Source: an uncultured Bacilli bacterium
GTDB taxonomy: Bacteria > Bacillota_I > Bacilli_A > RF39 > UBA660
Assembly (NCBI GenBank): GCA_910589335.1
Contig: CAJUTW010000007.1
Location: 1 to 42,544 of the forward strand
Direction of reading: 5' to 3'
DNA: 42,544 nt
The notes beneath the pieces are model-generated. The model searched no databases. It was not told where the DNA came from and worked only from the letters and a program-made list of their open reading frames with translations. A program made the position numbers and the translations under genes. Positions 1 through 8,239 of this stretch are shown here, in pieces (positions within the stretch are counted from its first letter, which is position 1; each line of letters opens with the position of its first letter).

Positions 1-1
1 A

Positions 2-316
2 TCTAACACTGGTAAAAAAATAGAAGAACTATTAGAAGGAATTAATAAATATTATTCAACAGAAGAATTGAAATTTCAAAGTCCTGATACTATTAAATTT
101 AATGTTATAAACAACGTAATAGAGTATGTTAAAAGTAAAAACTATGACTACTTAGATATAGATGGTGTAAAAGTCTTATTTGATGATGGTTGGGCATTAG
201 TGAGAGCTAGTAACACTGGTCCAAATATTACAGCTAGATTTGAAGCAAAAACAAAAGAACGACTTGATGAAATAGAAAAAGAGTTTACTAACATAATTAA
301 TACTTACAACAAATAA
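2..316 (+). CDS. Phosphoglucomutase/phosphomannomutase, C-terminal fragment
   Basis: This is the 3' end of a gene cut by the window edge; the frame is open from base 2. The visible residues carry the C-terminal domain of the alpha-D-phosphohexomutase family: a DGVKV strand, then GWALVRASNTGPNITARFEA, the phosphate-binding loop that holds the sugar phosphate. The R-x-SNTGP form is typical of the ManB/AlgC branch rather than GlmM or eukaryote-type PGM. The family interconverts hexose 1- and 6-phosphates for cell-envelope sugar synthesis in the cytoplasm. The metal- and phosphoserine-bearing domains lie outside the window, so substrate preference cannot be judged. A strong terminator follows directly. 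Confidence 0.85.
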   Translation, partial: SNTGKKIEELLEGINKYYSTEELKFQSPDTIKFNVINNVIEYVKSKNYDYLDIDGVKVLFDDGWALVRASNTGPNITARFEAKTKERLDEIEKEFTNIINTYNK

Positions 317-321
317 AAAAC

Positions 322-356
322 TATTAGTAATTAAAATATTACTAATATTTTTTTAT
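322..356 (+). terminator. Rho-independent terminator after the phosphohexomutase gene
   Basis: A perfect 10-bp stem (322-331 with 338-347) and a 6-base loop are followed by a run of seven T with one A. It ends transcription of the upstream gene. Confidence 0.85.
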
Positions 357-388
357 TGTAAAATTTCTGTTCAATTCCATCAGTTTTA

Positions 389-417
389 TTGTTTGCAATA
401 AAGTTTTATGCTATATT
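389..417 (+). promoter_or_regulatory. Candidate promoter for the HelD-like gene
   Basis: TTGTTT (389-394), a 17-bp spacer and TATATT (412-417), with a TG one base upstream of the -10 (extended -10). It lies between the preceding terminator and the Shine-Dalgarno at 437-444. The -35 match is poor. Confidence 0.45.
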
Positions 418-448
418 TTTATAGTAGATAATCTAAGTGAGGTGTGCT

Positions 449-2479
449 ATGGCAATTAGTGAAACAGAATTTATAAAAGAGAATAAAATACTAAAAAAAG
501 TTCAAAAACTATTAGGAAACACTTTAGATGATTTAGGAGCAAGTGTTAAAAAAGGAACAGATGAATTAATAGAATTTAAAAAAATGATGTGGGAAAATGA
601 AAATAGTTTTGACGAAGGAGAAATCCAACAAGTTAGAAACGCGACTAATCAAGAAGAAGAAAAAGCCTTACAAAAAGAAAGATATTATAAAAAACTATGT
701 AGTATAAAAGATAAACCTTATTTTGCAAGTATTGTTTTTAAAGATGATGATGGAGAAATATTTAATATTTATATGTCTCTTACTTATTTAAAAGATCAAG
801 AAACAAATAATATTTTATATGACTGGCGTAGTCCAATATGTAGTCTATTTTATGATTATGAAATAGGTAAATGTAGTTATAAAGCTCCAGGTGGAGAGTA
901 TTATGGAGAATTAAAAAGAAAAAGACAATATAAAATAGAAAATAATAAATTAGTAGGTGTTTTCGATAATTCTCTTAATATAAATGATGAAGTATTGCAA
1001 GAAGTTTTAGCAACAGAATCAAGTGAAAAAATGAAAAACGTTGTTAATACTATTCAACAAGAACAAAATAAAGTAATTAGAAATCTAGAAGACGATAATT
1101 TAATAGTTCAAGGTATAGCTGGTAGTGGAAAAACAACAGTAGCTTTACACAGAATAGCATTTTTATTATATAGAATCAAAAACTTAAGTAGTAACAATAT
1201 TCTTATATTTTCACCAAATAATATTTTTACAGAGTATATTTCAGATGTTTTACCATCTCTTGGAGAAGCTAATACTTTACAAACAACTTTTGCAGACTAT
1301 CTATCTAGTTTTTTAACAGAATATAAAGACGTTGAAAATTTCACTGATTTTGTCTCTCGTTATTATTCTTATTCTGAAATTGATCCAGATTTAGTAGTTT
1401 ATAAACAATCAGATAAAATTATTTCTGATTTAGATGCTTTCTTAGAAAATTATATTGATAATTGTAAATTTATAGCTGATATAAAAGAAGGAGAAAATAA
1501 TTTTATTAGAAAAGAAGATTTAAATGAAATGCTACACGATCGTTATCAAAAACTTCCTCTATTTGAAAGAGTAAATGAAATTGCCAATAAATTATCTGAA
1601 ACATATTACAAAGGAAGTCATAAAAAAGTAAAAACATTTCTAAAATTATTAAAAGAAAATTCAAACTTTTCTAAAGACTATCAAAAAATATATACTGAGT
1701 TTTTTCTAAGTGAATTTTGTAATTATAAATTACCTGAAGCAACTATCAAAAAATTCGTAAATAAAGAAACAGTAAATTATGAAGATGCTTTAATACTTGC
1801 TTATATAAAAGGAAATTTAGAAGGTTTTTTATATGAAGCAGTCATTAAACAAGTAATAATTGATGAAGCACAAGATTATAATCGACTTCAATATATAATT
1901 ATCAATAAAATCTTTAAAAAAGCAGACTTTACTATTTTAGGTGATATTAATCAAAATATAAATCCATACTACCACTATAATTCTTTAGAAGATTTAAAAG
2001 ATTTATTTAGAGGTGAAACACAATATCTTGAATTATTAAAAACATATCGTTCTTCTCCAGAAATTATAGATTATACAAATAAAATTTTAAATTTACAACA
2101 CGTTAACGCAATACGTAAAGACAATAATAAACCTGTAGTTATAAGAAAAGGTGTAAGTGATTTAAAAAAGAGAATGATTGAAGATATTAAAACATTACAA
2201 AAAGAATATAAAAGTACCGCTATTATTACAAAAGATAAAAAAGAAGCAGATGCACTATATAATTTAATTAAAGATGAAATAGATATTTCTTTAGTAGGAG
2301 CTAATAGTAAAACCTTCAAAAAAGAATTAATAATTATACCTGCTTATATTTCAAAAGGTTTAGAATTTGATAGTGTAATCATTTATAATGATCGAAATAA
2401 TTCATATAAAAAGAATGAGAGAAATCTTTTATATGTAGCATGTACTAGATGTCAACATGAACTATATATTTATAATTAA
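449..2479 (+). CDS. helD: HelD-like superfamily 1 ATPase (UvrD/DNA helicase IV family)
   Basis: About 676 residues. HelD proteins in Gram-positives bind RNA polymerase and recycle stalled or DNA-bound enzyme using ATP. Visible in order: a charged N-terminal helical arm (first ~80 residues), Walker A GIAGSGKTT near residue 222, Walker B DEAQDY around residue 472, the motif IV-like TYRSS, motif V SKGLEFD, and motif VI LLYVACTR near the C-terminus. These are the SF1A motifs, in the arrangement of HelD with the coiled-coil arm ahead of the P-loop. B. subtilis HelD is about 100 residues longer. I chose ATG 449 over GTG 437 because GTGAGGTG at 437-444 is the ribosome binding site. A UvrD-like helicase with another role cannot be excluded. 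Confidence 0.8.
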   Translation: MAISETEFIKENKILKKVQKLLGNTLDDLGASVKKGTDELIEFKKMMWENENSFDEGEIQQVRNATNQEEEKALQKERYYKKLCSIKDKPYFASIVFKDDDGEIFNIYMSLTYLKDQETNNILYDWRSPICSLFYDYEIGKCSYKAPGGEYYGELKRKRQYKIENNKLVGVFDNSLNINDEVLQEVLATESSEKMKNVVNTIQQEQNKVIRNLEDDNLIVQGIAGSGKTTVALHRIAFLLYRIKNLSSNNILIFSPNNIFTEYISDVLPSLGEANTLQTTFADYLSSFLTEYKDVENFTDFVSRYYSYSEIDPDLVVYKQSDKIISDLDAFLENYIDNCKFIADIKEGENNFIRKEDLNEMLHDRYQKLPLFERVNEIANKLSETYYKGSHKKVKTFLKLLKENSNFSKDYQKIYTEFFLSEFCNYKLPEATIKKFVNKETVNYEDALILAYIKGNLEGFLYEAVIKQVIIDEAQDYNRLQYIIINKIFKKADFTILGDINQNINPYYHYNSLEDLKDLFRGETQYLELLKTYRSSPEIIDYTNKILNLQHVNAIRKDNNKPVVIRKGVSDLKKRMIEDIKTLQKEYKSTAIITKDKKEADALYNLIKDEIDISLVGANSKTFKKELIIIPAYISKGLEFDSVIIYNDRNNSYKKNERNLLYVACTRCQHELYIYN

Positions 2480-2488
2480 TTTTATATT

Positions 2489-2517
2489 TTGAAATTTTTC
2501 TACATTTATAGTATTAT
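2489..2517 (+). promoter_or_regulatory. Sigma-A-type promoter for the histidine phosphatase gene
   Basis: TTGAAA (2489-2494), a 17-bp spacer and TATTAT (2512-2517); each hexamer has five of six consensus bases. The gene starts 20 bases downstream with an AAGGAG site. Confidence 0.65.
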
Positions 2518-2537
2518 ATACAAAAAGGAGAAAAAAC

Positions 2538-3077
2538 ATGGCTGAATTATATGTAGTAAGACATGGTAGAGTACCATCAAATGATAGTGGAATTATAGTA
2601 GGAAGAAATAATGAAGAATTAACTAGCATAGGAATAAAACAAGCAGAAAGTGTTAGAGATAAACTAAAAACTATAAAGTTTAGTGCAATATATTCATCAA
2701 ATGTAAGAAGAGCAATCCAAACAGCAAATATTATTAATACACAAGGATTAGAAATAATAACTGATAGTAGACTAGCTGAAAGAGAACCAGGCCTATCTTT
2801 AGGAAAAACCAGAAAAGAAATTAACAAAAGCGAATGGAATAGTTTAACATTAGATCAAACTAGCGAAGGCGCTGAAACTCTAAAAACAGGTCTTATAAGA
2901 ACCAAATCAATTTTAGATGAGATACATAATTTGTATAAAGAAAAGAAAGTTTTAATAGTTACTCATAATTTTATTTGTAAATGTATCTGGATGCTTGAAA
3001 ATAATATAACTAACGAAGAAGAAATAAACTCATTTTTTCAAGAGAATGACGAAATTCGTAAATACATAAAAAAATAA
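2538..3077 (+). CDS. Histidine phosphatase family protein (phosphoglycerate mutase-like)
   Basis: 179 residues, cytoplasmic. The N-terminal VVRHGRVPSN carries the RHG catalytic histidine that is phosphorylated in this family. YSSNVRRAIQTA provides the second arginine, the glutamate of the AEREPG segment fits the acid/base position, and VTHNF carries the second conserved histidine. The length fits the single-domain branch (CobC, PhoE, GpmB-like) rather than glycolytic dPGM of about 230-250 residues. Substrate is not deducible. ATG with AAGGAG eight to nine bases upstream. It has its own promoter and sits between the HelD-like gene and a small acidic gene. Confidence 0.85.
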   Translation: MAELYVVRHGRVPSNDSGIIVGRNNEELTSIGIKQAESVRDKLKTIKFSAIYSSNVRRAIQTANIINTQGLEIITDSRLAEREPGLSLGKTRKEINKSEWNSLTLDQTSEGAETLKTGLIRTKSILDEIHNLYKEKKVLIVTHNFICKCIWMLENNITNEEEINSFFQENDEIRKYIKK

Positions 3078-3141
3078 ATTAAAAAAATTATCTTTTACTA
3101 ATAAAATGCTTTTTTTAGGAAATATTAATAATGGTGATAAT

Positions 3142-3294
3142 ATGGAAGAAAAAATGATTGAAGTTGTTGTTAAAGAGTCAAATATTGATAACATTCCTCA
3201 AGAATCTTCTGATGAAGGAAAAAAATTAATTCAAACAATTAAAGAAGAAAGTATCTCTTCACAAAAAGAAAATAGCAAAAAGAAAAAAGTGTAA
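3142..3294 (+). CDS. Small acidic/basic hypothetical protein (50 aa)
   Basis: A short protein I do not recognise. It has an acidic, Glu/Ser-rich body and a lysine-rich tail (KKKKV). No membrane segment, signal or cysteines. The start is set at ATG 3142, because GGTGAT lies just upstream; GGTGAT/GAGTGATT before ATG recurs as the ribosome binding site in this genome (uppP-side prepilin, map, acyl ligase). An in-frame upstream ATG at 3106 lacks such a site. Its TAA sits inside the terminator stem shared with the convergent kinase gene. Such a low-complexity protein could be a spurious reading, but the ribosome site and the terminator placement favour a real gene. Confidence 0.5.
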   Translation: MEEKMIEVVVKESNIDNIPQESSDEGKKLIQTIKEESISSQKENSKKKKV

Positions 3295-3316
3295 AACAAT
3301 TACACTTATTTTTTTA
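3287..3316. terminator. Bidirectional terminator between convergent genes
   Basis: Perfect 8-bp stem (3287-3294 with 3300-3307), 5-base loop. A T-rich tail follows on the plus strand (ATTTTTTTA) and an A-run precedes it, which becomes a T-run on the minus strand. It overlaps the stop codons of both flanking genes. Confidence 0.8.
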
Positions 3317-4694
3317 TCTTAAAATAAAAAGTAGTTCCTATATCTTCTTTAGAAATAACTCCGTATTCATAATGATGTTTTTCTAAAATATTTTTAACTA
3401 TAGATAAACCTAATCCAGTTCCAATTAAATTTCTTTTATGTTTTTTTTGATTTTTATAATACTTATCCCATATATACGGAATATCTTCTTCTTTAATACC
3501 TTTTCCAGTATCAATTATTTCTACTAAGATATCTTTATCTTTAATAATTTTTATTGTAACTAAATTATCATCACCTGTATAATTAATAGCGTTATTTACT
3601 AAATTATAAATTACTTGAGAAATTTTTTTCTTATCTGCTTTAATTAAAATTTCGCTATCTTCATGAATAAAAATAAATTTATATTTTTCTTGCTCTTGCA
3701 ATATTTTATATTTATTAATTATATCTTCTATTAATTGAACTAAATCAAACTGAACCATTTCCAAAGTATCAGAAACTGCTTCCATTTGTGATAGAGTAAG
3801 AATATCATTAACTAAAACCGTTAAACGATCAACTTCAGAAATAATTGTATTCATATCTTCTTTGCGTTTTTTACTGTTTTTAGAATGTAAATCCAAAGCC
3901 ATTTCTGCATATGCTTTAATCATAGTCAAAGGAGTCTTTAAATCATGAGAAACATTCGCCATCAAATCTCTTCTTAACTCTTCAGTTTTATTAAGTTCAT
4001 TTTTTGTATAATTTAAAGTACTTGAAAGTTCTTTAATCTCTAATATTTTACTATTATTGTTAAATTCAATATTAAAATCTCCCTTAGCTAATTGTTTAGC
4101 TTTATGATTGATATTTTTAATAGGTTTAGCAATATAATTAGATATAAAATAAGCTAATATAAAAGATAAAATTATTATTATCAAAGTAATAACTATTAAT
4201 TCTTTTCTAATTAAGGAAGTAATACCATCTATCGGCTCTATCGAAGTATTTATAAAAGCATATTTTCCATTATTTAATTTAGTTGCTGAAACTAAAGTCT
4301 TATTATTAAATTTATGATTAATAAGTTCATAAGTTTTTTGATCATAATCATTACTAATAAAATCAAATTTATATCTTCTTGTTGACTCATCATTTGAAAG
4401 ACAACCTTTCCCAAAAAAAGAAGAAGCATAAACAGAATAATAATTATTATCAATTATCTCAATACATACACTTTTATCAAAAGCTAAATTATTTACTATA
4501 TCAAAAAAATCACTATTATCTTGTTTTGATTTTATTTTTTTAGAAACAATTGTTATATCATTAATTTTTTGCTCTCGATAGAAAGCATTAAAAAAAAGAG
4601 ATTGGAAAATCCAAAGCATTCCTAAAATCAAAAATGCAAATAAAAGAAAATATTTTAAAATTTCTCCATTTAAACTATTCTTCATCTTCCACAT
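3306..4694 (-). CDS. Sensor histidine kinase (OmpR-partner, HAMP type)
   Basis: About 462 residues. An N-terminal membrane helix (roughly residues 12-30) is followed by an extracytoplasmic region of about 130 residues, then a second membrane helix and a HAMP segment (IAKPIKNIN). Next come HisKA with the H-box NVSHDLKTPL, an N-box NLVNNAINY, a G1 box DTGKGI, and a G2 box GTGLGLSIV. It autophosphorylates on the H-box histidine and hands phosphate to the regulator encoded just upstream. The start is uncertain: codons at 4706 (TTG), 4694 (ATG) and 4685 (ATG) are in frame and all overlap the regulator's end, so translation is probably coupled. The external domain is not recognised, so the signal is unknown. 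Confidence 0.9.
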   Translation of the reverse strand: MWKMKNSLNGEILKYFLLFAFLILGMLWIFQSLFFNAFYREQKINDITIVSKKIKSKQDNSDFFDIVNNLAFDKSVCIEIIDNNYYSVYASSFFGKGCLSNDESTRRYKFDFISNDYDQKTYELINHKFNNKTLVSATKLNNGKYAFINTSIEPIDGITSLIRKELIVITLIIIILSFILAYFISNYIAKPIKNINHKAKQLAKGDFNIEFNNNSKILEIKELSSTLNYTKNELNKTEELRRDLMANVSHDLKTPLTMIKAYAEMALDLHSKNSKKRKEDMNTIISEVDRLTVLVNDILTLSQMEAVSDTLEMVQFDLVQLIEDIINKYKILQEQEKYKFIFIHEDSEILIKADKKKISQVIYNLVNNAINYTGDDNLVTIKIIKDKDILVEIIDTGKGIKEEDIPYIWDKYYKNQKKHKRNLIGTGLGLSIVKNILEKHHYEYGVISKEDIGTTFYFKIKK

Positions 4695-5343
4695 ACTTAT
4701 AACCAATTCCTCTTACTGTAATTATATGATCACGATATTTTCCTAAATTATTTCTTAACATTTTTATATGAGTATCAACTGTTCTATCATCACCAAAATA
4801 ATCATATCCCCAAATATTTGCTAATAACTGTTCACGACTAATAGCAATATTTTTATTTTTAATTAAGTAGGTGAGGATTTCAAATTCTTTAGGTGTTATA
4901 TTTATTAATTTATCATCAATTTTTAATGTATGTGCCGAAAAATTAATTATAAGAGATTTCAGAGTGTAAATATTTGGTAATGATTTCTTAGTTCTATTAA
5001 CAACTGCTTTTATTCTGGCTATTAACTCTTTTGGTGAGAATGGTTTAGTTAAATAGTCATCTATTCCTAAATCAAAACCTGACAATTTATCATATTCTTC
5101 CCCTCTAGCAGAAAGAATAATTGTAGGTATTCTCTTTTCAGTAGGAAGTTCCTGCAGCATAGAGAAACCATCCATTTTAGGCATCATTATATCTAATACC
5201 ATCAAATCATAATCATTTGTCTTAATTTTTTCTAAAGCTTCCACACCACTTTCAGCTTCATCAATTAAAAAACCACTATTAAGACAATATTCTTTTATAA
5301 CTGTTCTAATTAATTTTTCATCATCAACAACTAATATTTTCAT
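4675..5343 (-). CDS. OmpR/PhoB-family response regulator
   Basis: 222 residues. A receiver domain with the acidic pair VVDDE, phospho-acceptor Asp in MVLDIMMPKMDG, conserved ILSARGE and the LTKPF lysine, then a winged-helix DNA-binding domain ending in TVRGIGYKY. The recognition segment DDRTVDTHIKMLRNNLG is typical of the family. It is transcribed from a minus-strand promoter and followed with overlap by its kinase gene. The strong GGGGAGG ribosome site supports ATG 5343. It probably controls an envelope response, but the target is not shown by the sequence. The flippase gene just upstream on the same strand could be a functional neighbour. Confidence 0.93.
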   Translation of the reverse strand: MKILVVDDEKLIRTVIKEYCLNSGFLIDEAESGVEALEKIKTNDYDLMVLDIMMPKMDGFSMLQELPTEKRIPTIILSARGEEYDKLSGFDLGIDDYLTKPFSPKELIARIKAVVNRTKKSLPNIYTLKSLIINFSAHTLKIDDKLINITPKEFEILTYLIKNKNIAISREQLLANIWGYDYFGDDRTVDTHIKMLRNNLGKYRDHIITVRGIGYKYVEDEE

Positions 5344-5367
5344 TCTTATCCTCCCCTAAGTAAGTAT

Positions 5368-5397
5368 ATTATACATTAAATGTGTAAGTTTAGTGAA
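5368..5397 (-). promoter_or_regulatory. Promoter of the two-component operon
   Basis: On the minus strand: TTCACT, an 18-bp spacer and a perfect TATAAT (complement at 5368-5373), about 25 bases ahead of the regulator's start. Confidence 0.6.
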
Positions 5398-5431
5398 ATT
5401 ATTGCGAAAAATATTAGGGGTTAATAAGAAA

Positions 5432-5451
5432 AGTATTTTTTAGGAAATACT
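5432..5451 (-). terminator. Weak terminator after the flippase gene
   Basis: A 7-bp stem (5445-5451 with 5432-5438) on the minus strand, followed by TTTCTTATT. The T-run is interrupted, so readthrough into the two-component genes is possible. Confidence 0.4.
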
Positions 5452-5460
5452 ACAAAATAA

Positions 5461-6750
5461 TTATGTAAGGGCTTTCCTTACTTTTTTTAAGCTATAAAAA
5501 GTTACAACAATAACATTAACTCCAATTGCAATAATAAGACCATATAATCCTATTTTTAATAGTGAACATATAAATAATAAAACAGTTCTAGTAATCATTC
5601 CTAAAGTTGCTGATGCCATAACATCTTTACTTTTTCCCATCGCATCTAAACTACTAGAAAGAGGAGCTTGAATATATTGAAAAAGACAAATAGGAGCAAG
5701 AATTCTCATATAATCAACTCCTAAATTAGTATGATAAATTAATGATAAAAAGAATTCTGGTATTATTAAAAATAAAATAGTAGCTGGAAGCCCAACTAAT
5801 AAAGAAAAACCAATTCCTTGCTTAATTTTTCTCTTAACACTATTATTATTTCCTTTTACATATTCTTTTGATACTACTGGCAAAAGAGCTTGAGAAATTG
5901 CCATAGTAAAAAAAGATGGTAATAAAAGTAGAGGCATAACGTATCCAGATAATATTCCATATTCTCTTGTTATAAAAGATTGAGAATATCCACTATAAAG
6001 TAATACTGATGTTAAAATTATTGGTTCTAAAAAATATCCAATACTTCCAATAAAACGTCCTGTTGTATTAGGAATTCCTATAGATAAACTTTCTTTAATA
6101 TAAGTTTTATTAGGAATTAAATCACGTTTTTTAATTTTAAAATTTTTAGGTAAAAATAAAAATAATACTAATATAGAAGCTAACTCACTTAAAACATTAG
6201 ATAATACAATAAAACAAACAGTATAAGTAATTCCTTTAGGTAAAAAGAAAGGAATACCTATTAACATAATTATGAGTCTAACAACATCTTCTGTAATATT
6301 TGATATGACATGAGGAAACATTTGTTGTTTACCAAAAAAATAACTTCTGGTAATACTAGATATTGTAGTAAAAGGAATAACAACTGCGATCGCTAAAATA
6401 GAAAAATAAGTATTTTTATTATGTAAAAGACTATTAGATAAATAAGGTGCAATTAATAAGATAATTAAAATCAAAATAATATTTATTATTAAAGAAATAG
6501 GAATAATTGAAAACATTAATCTTTTATTATTTTTAGTATCTTCAGCAACTAATTTTGATAACGCAACTGGTAATCCAAATTGACTAATAGTTATAAACAA
6601 GGAAAAAGTAGGTAATATCATCATATATAATCCTAATCCTTCAGCACCTATAAGTCTACTCATCACTATTTTAATAATCATTCCTAATAATTTTGTAATT
6701 AAACCACCGATAAGTAAAATAATTGTCGATTTAATAAATTTTTCTTTCAT
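5461..6750 (-). CDS. SpoVB/MurJ-type flippase (MOP superfamily)
   Basis: 429 residues with roughly a dozen hydrophobic segments. The N-terminal part reads like stage V sporulation protein B: an LxGGLITKLLG helix, the SRLIGAEGLGLY loop, then a QFGLPVALSKLVAE segment. Central FITREYGILSGY and C-terminal helices fit the polysaccharide/lipid-carrier export family. Relatives flip lipid-linked peptidoglycan or polysaccharide precursors across the membrane. It is shorter than the ~520 residues of B. subtilis SpoVB, ending after about 12 helices rather than 14. The ribosome site ahead of ATG 6750 is weak. Membership of the family does not prove sporulation, because SpoVB-like paralogues occur in non-sporulating Bacillota. 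Confidence 0.85.
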   Translation of the reverse strand: MKEKFIKSTIILLIGGLITKLLGMIIKIVMSRLIGAEGLGLYMMILPTFSLFITISQFGLPVALSKLVAEDTKNNKRLMFSIIPISLIINIILILIILLIAPYLSNSLLHNKNTYFSILAIAVVIPFTTISSITRSYFFGKQQMFPHVISNITEDVVRLIIMLIGIPFFLPKGITYTVCFIVLSNVLSELASILVLFLFLPKNFKIKKRDLIPNKTYIKESLSIGIPNTTGRFIGSIGYFLEPIILTSVLLYSGYSQSFITREYGILSGYVMPLLLLPSFFTMAISQALLPVVSKEYVKGNNNSVKRKIKQGIGFSLLVGLPATILFLIIPEFFLSLIYHTNLGVDYMRILAPICLFQYIQAPLSSSLDAMGKSKDVMASATLGMITRTVLLFICSLLKIGLYGLIIAIGVNVIVVTFYSLKKVRKALT

Positions 6751-6964
6751 AATAAAAAATATGAGAAAAAAGAAAAAAATATATCTTTATTTAAAAATAT
6801 ATGTTATCATGAATTTGTTAAGATTAAGTCGAAGATTGAAGTTAATTGTAATTATCGAACATAAGTAAAAATCTGTAAAAAAGATTGTAAAAAGTTTATT
6901 TATAATTAAATTAGTCTTTATAGCAAATATTTTATATGCTAAACTTATAATAGAGGTGGACACA

Positions 6965-8008
6965 ATGAATGAATTAATAGAATTTTTAACATCAAAGGAA
7001 ATAATTATTGTTTATATAGTAGCTAGCCTAGCATGTTTTTTATGCTTTATTATTTATTTGGCTGAAAAAAACAATGATAGATTAAGAAGAAAACAAAATA
7101 CAAAAGAGCTAAATAAATTAGTAGAAGAAATACATGGAAAAACTACAAATAACACTGAATTAATAGAAGAACCAGTTATAATAGAAGAACACATAATTGA
7201 AGAAAGTAATAAGGAAGCAGCATCTGTAATTGAATTATTAGAAAGTACAAATGAAATAAAAATTGACACAAATTTAACTGAAAATATTAATAATCAATTA
7301 GAAAATATCAATGAACCTAAAATTATTGTTCCTGAAAGTATTAATAGTATTGAATTAAATGAAAAATTAGAAGAGTCTCCAATTAAAGAAGAATCTTTAG
7401 AATTAGAATATACAAGCATTGAACCTGACCCAGAAACAGCTAAACAAGAACTTGAAAAATTAACAGAAGAATTAAGAAAGCAAGAAATGCAACCAGAAAA
7501 TATCACTTTAACAAATTATGAAGAAGAGCAAGAAGAAAACGCTATTATTAGTTTAGAAGAATTAGTAAAGAAGAGTAAAGAAATGTATGCAGCCAATGAA
7601 GTAACACAATATGCTGATGAAGGAAATGAACCTATTAGTCTAAAAGATTTAGAAAAAAGAATGAAAGATGTAAATACTGCTTCTTATGAAGAACCATTTA
7701 TTATAGAAAATGTTGTAAAAGATGAAATAGTAAATGAAGAAGTTACTCCTGAAGTATTAGAAATAGAAAGTAGTAAGGCTATTAATGAAAATGTAGTTAA
7801 CACATCTTTAGTAGAAGACTTAACTAAAAGAAAATTTCAAAGTAGTCCAATTATTTCACCAATTTACGGAATTGAGAAACAAAAATCTATTAATAGTTCT
7901 GAACTAGAACTTGAAAACACAGCTAATTATGAAAAATTAGATGAAGAAATTAAAAAGACAAATGAATTCTTAATGACCTTAAAAGAATTACAAAAAAAAT
8001 TAGATTAA
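6965..8008 (+). CDS. Single-pass membrane protein with long acidic low-complexity domain
   Basis: 347 residues, unrecognised. One N-terminal membrane helix (about residues 10-33) is followed by a basic stop-transfer stretch (RLRRK) and then about 300 residues very rich in Glu, Asn and Ile. This predicts a cytoplasmic, extended tail. Two related segments occur in the middle, each starting ISLEELVKK / ISLKDLEKR and continuing with K-x-x-A; they look like an internal repeat. The C-terminus is a predicted short coiled coil. The domain plan resembles membrane-anchored division or scaffold proteins in shape only. ATG 6965 is preferred to GTG 6956, which lies within the AGAGGTGG ribosome site. A clean terminator follows. 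Confidence 0.7.
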   Translation: MNELIEFLTSKEIIIVYIVASLACFLCFIIYLAEKNNDRLRRKQNTKELNKLVEEIHGKTTNNTELIEEPVIIEEHIIEESNKEAASVIELLESTNEIKIDTNLTENINNQLENINEPKIIVPESINSIELNEKLEESPIKEESLELEYTSIEPDPETAKQELEKLTEELRKQEMQPENITLTNYEEEQEENAIISLEELVKKSKEMYAANEVTQYADEGNEPISLKDLEKRMKDVNTASYEEPFIIENVVKDEIVNEEVTPEVLEIESSKAINENVVNTSLVEDLTKRKFQSSPIISPIYGIEKQKSINSSELELENTANYEKLDEEIKKTNEFLMTLKELQKKLD

Positions 8009-8030
8009 CTCGATTATTCGAGTTTTTTTT
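8007..8030 (+). terminator. Rho-independent terminator
   Basis: Stem ACTCGA/TCGAGT with a TTAT loop, followed by seven to eight T, directly at the stop codon of the acidic membrane protein gene. Confidence 0.9.
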
Positions 8031-8176
8031 AATTTTAGCTTAATATTTTGAAAAAATTGTTTTTAATATTCATAATATTTCTATTTATTATTATTTATAA
8101 AAGAAATATTATAAATTTCCTTTTATTTTAAAAATAATTTCTATTTTTACTAATTAGCTTTTAATTTAAAGATATG

Positions 8177-8185
8177 GTATAATGT
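8177..8185 (+). promoter_or_regulatory. Extended -10 element ahead of mtaB
   Basis: TGG followed by a perfect TATAAT (8180-8185) forms an extended -10. No convincing -35 is seen. It sits about 55 bases ahead of mtaB and would drive mtaB-recD2 and the small gene. Confidence 0.5.
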
Positions 8186-8239
8186 TTTGGTAATTAATTG
8201 TTTATTACTTAGAAAATAAAAAAGAAAGATTGTGATTAA

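Noticed and set aside
2462..2827. Minus-strand 121-residue frame opposite the histidine phosphatase gene
   Set aside because: Shadow of a well-supported gene; composition is that of the complement of an AT-rich coding strand.
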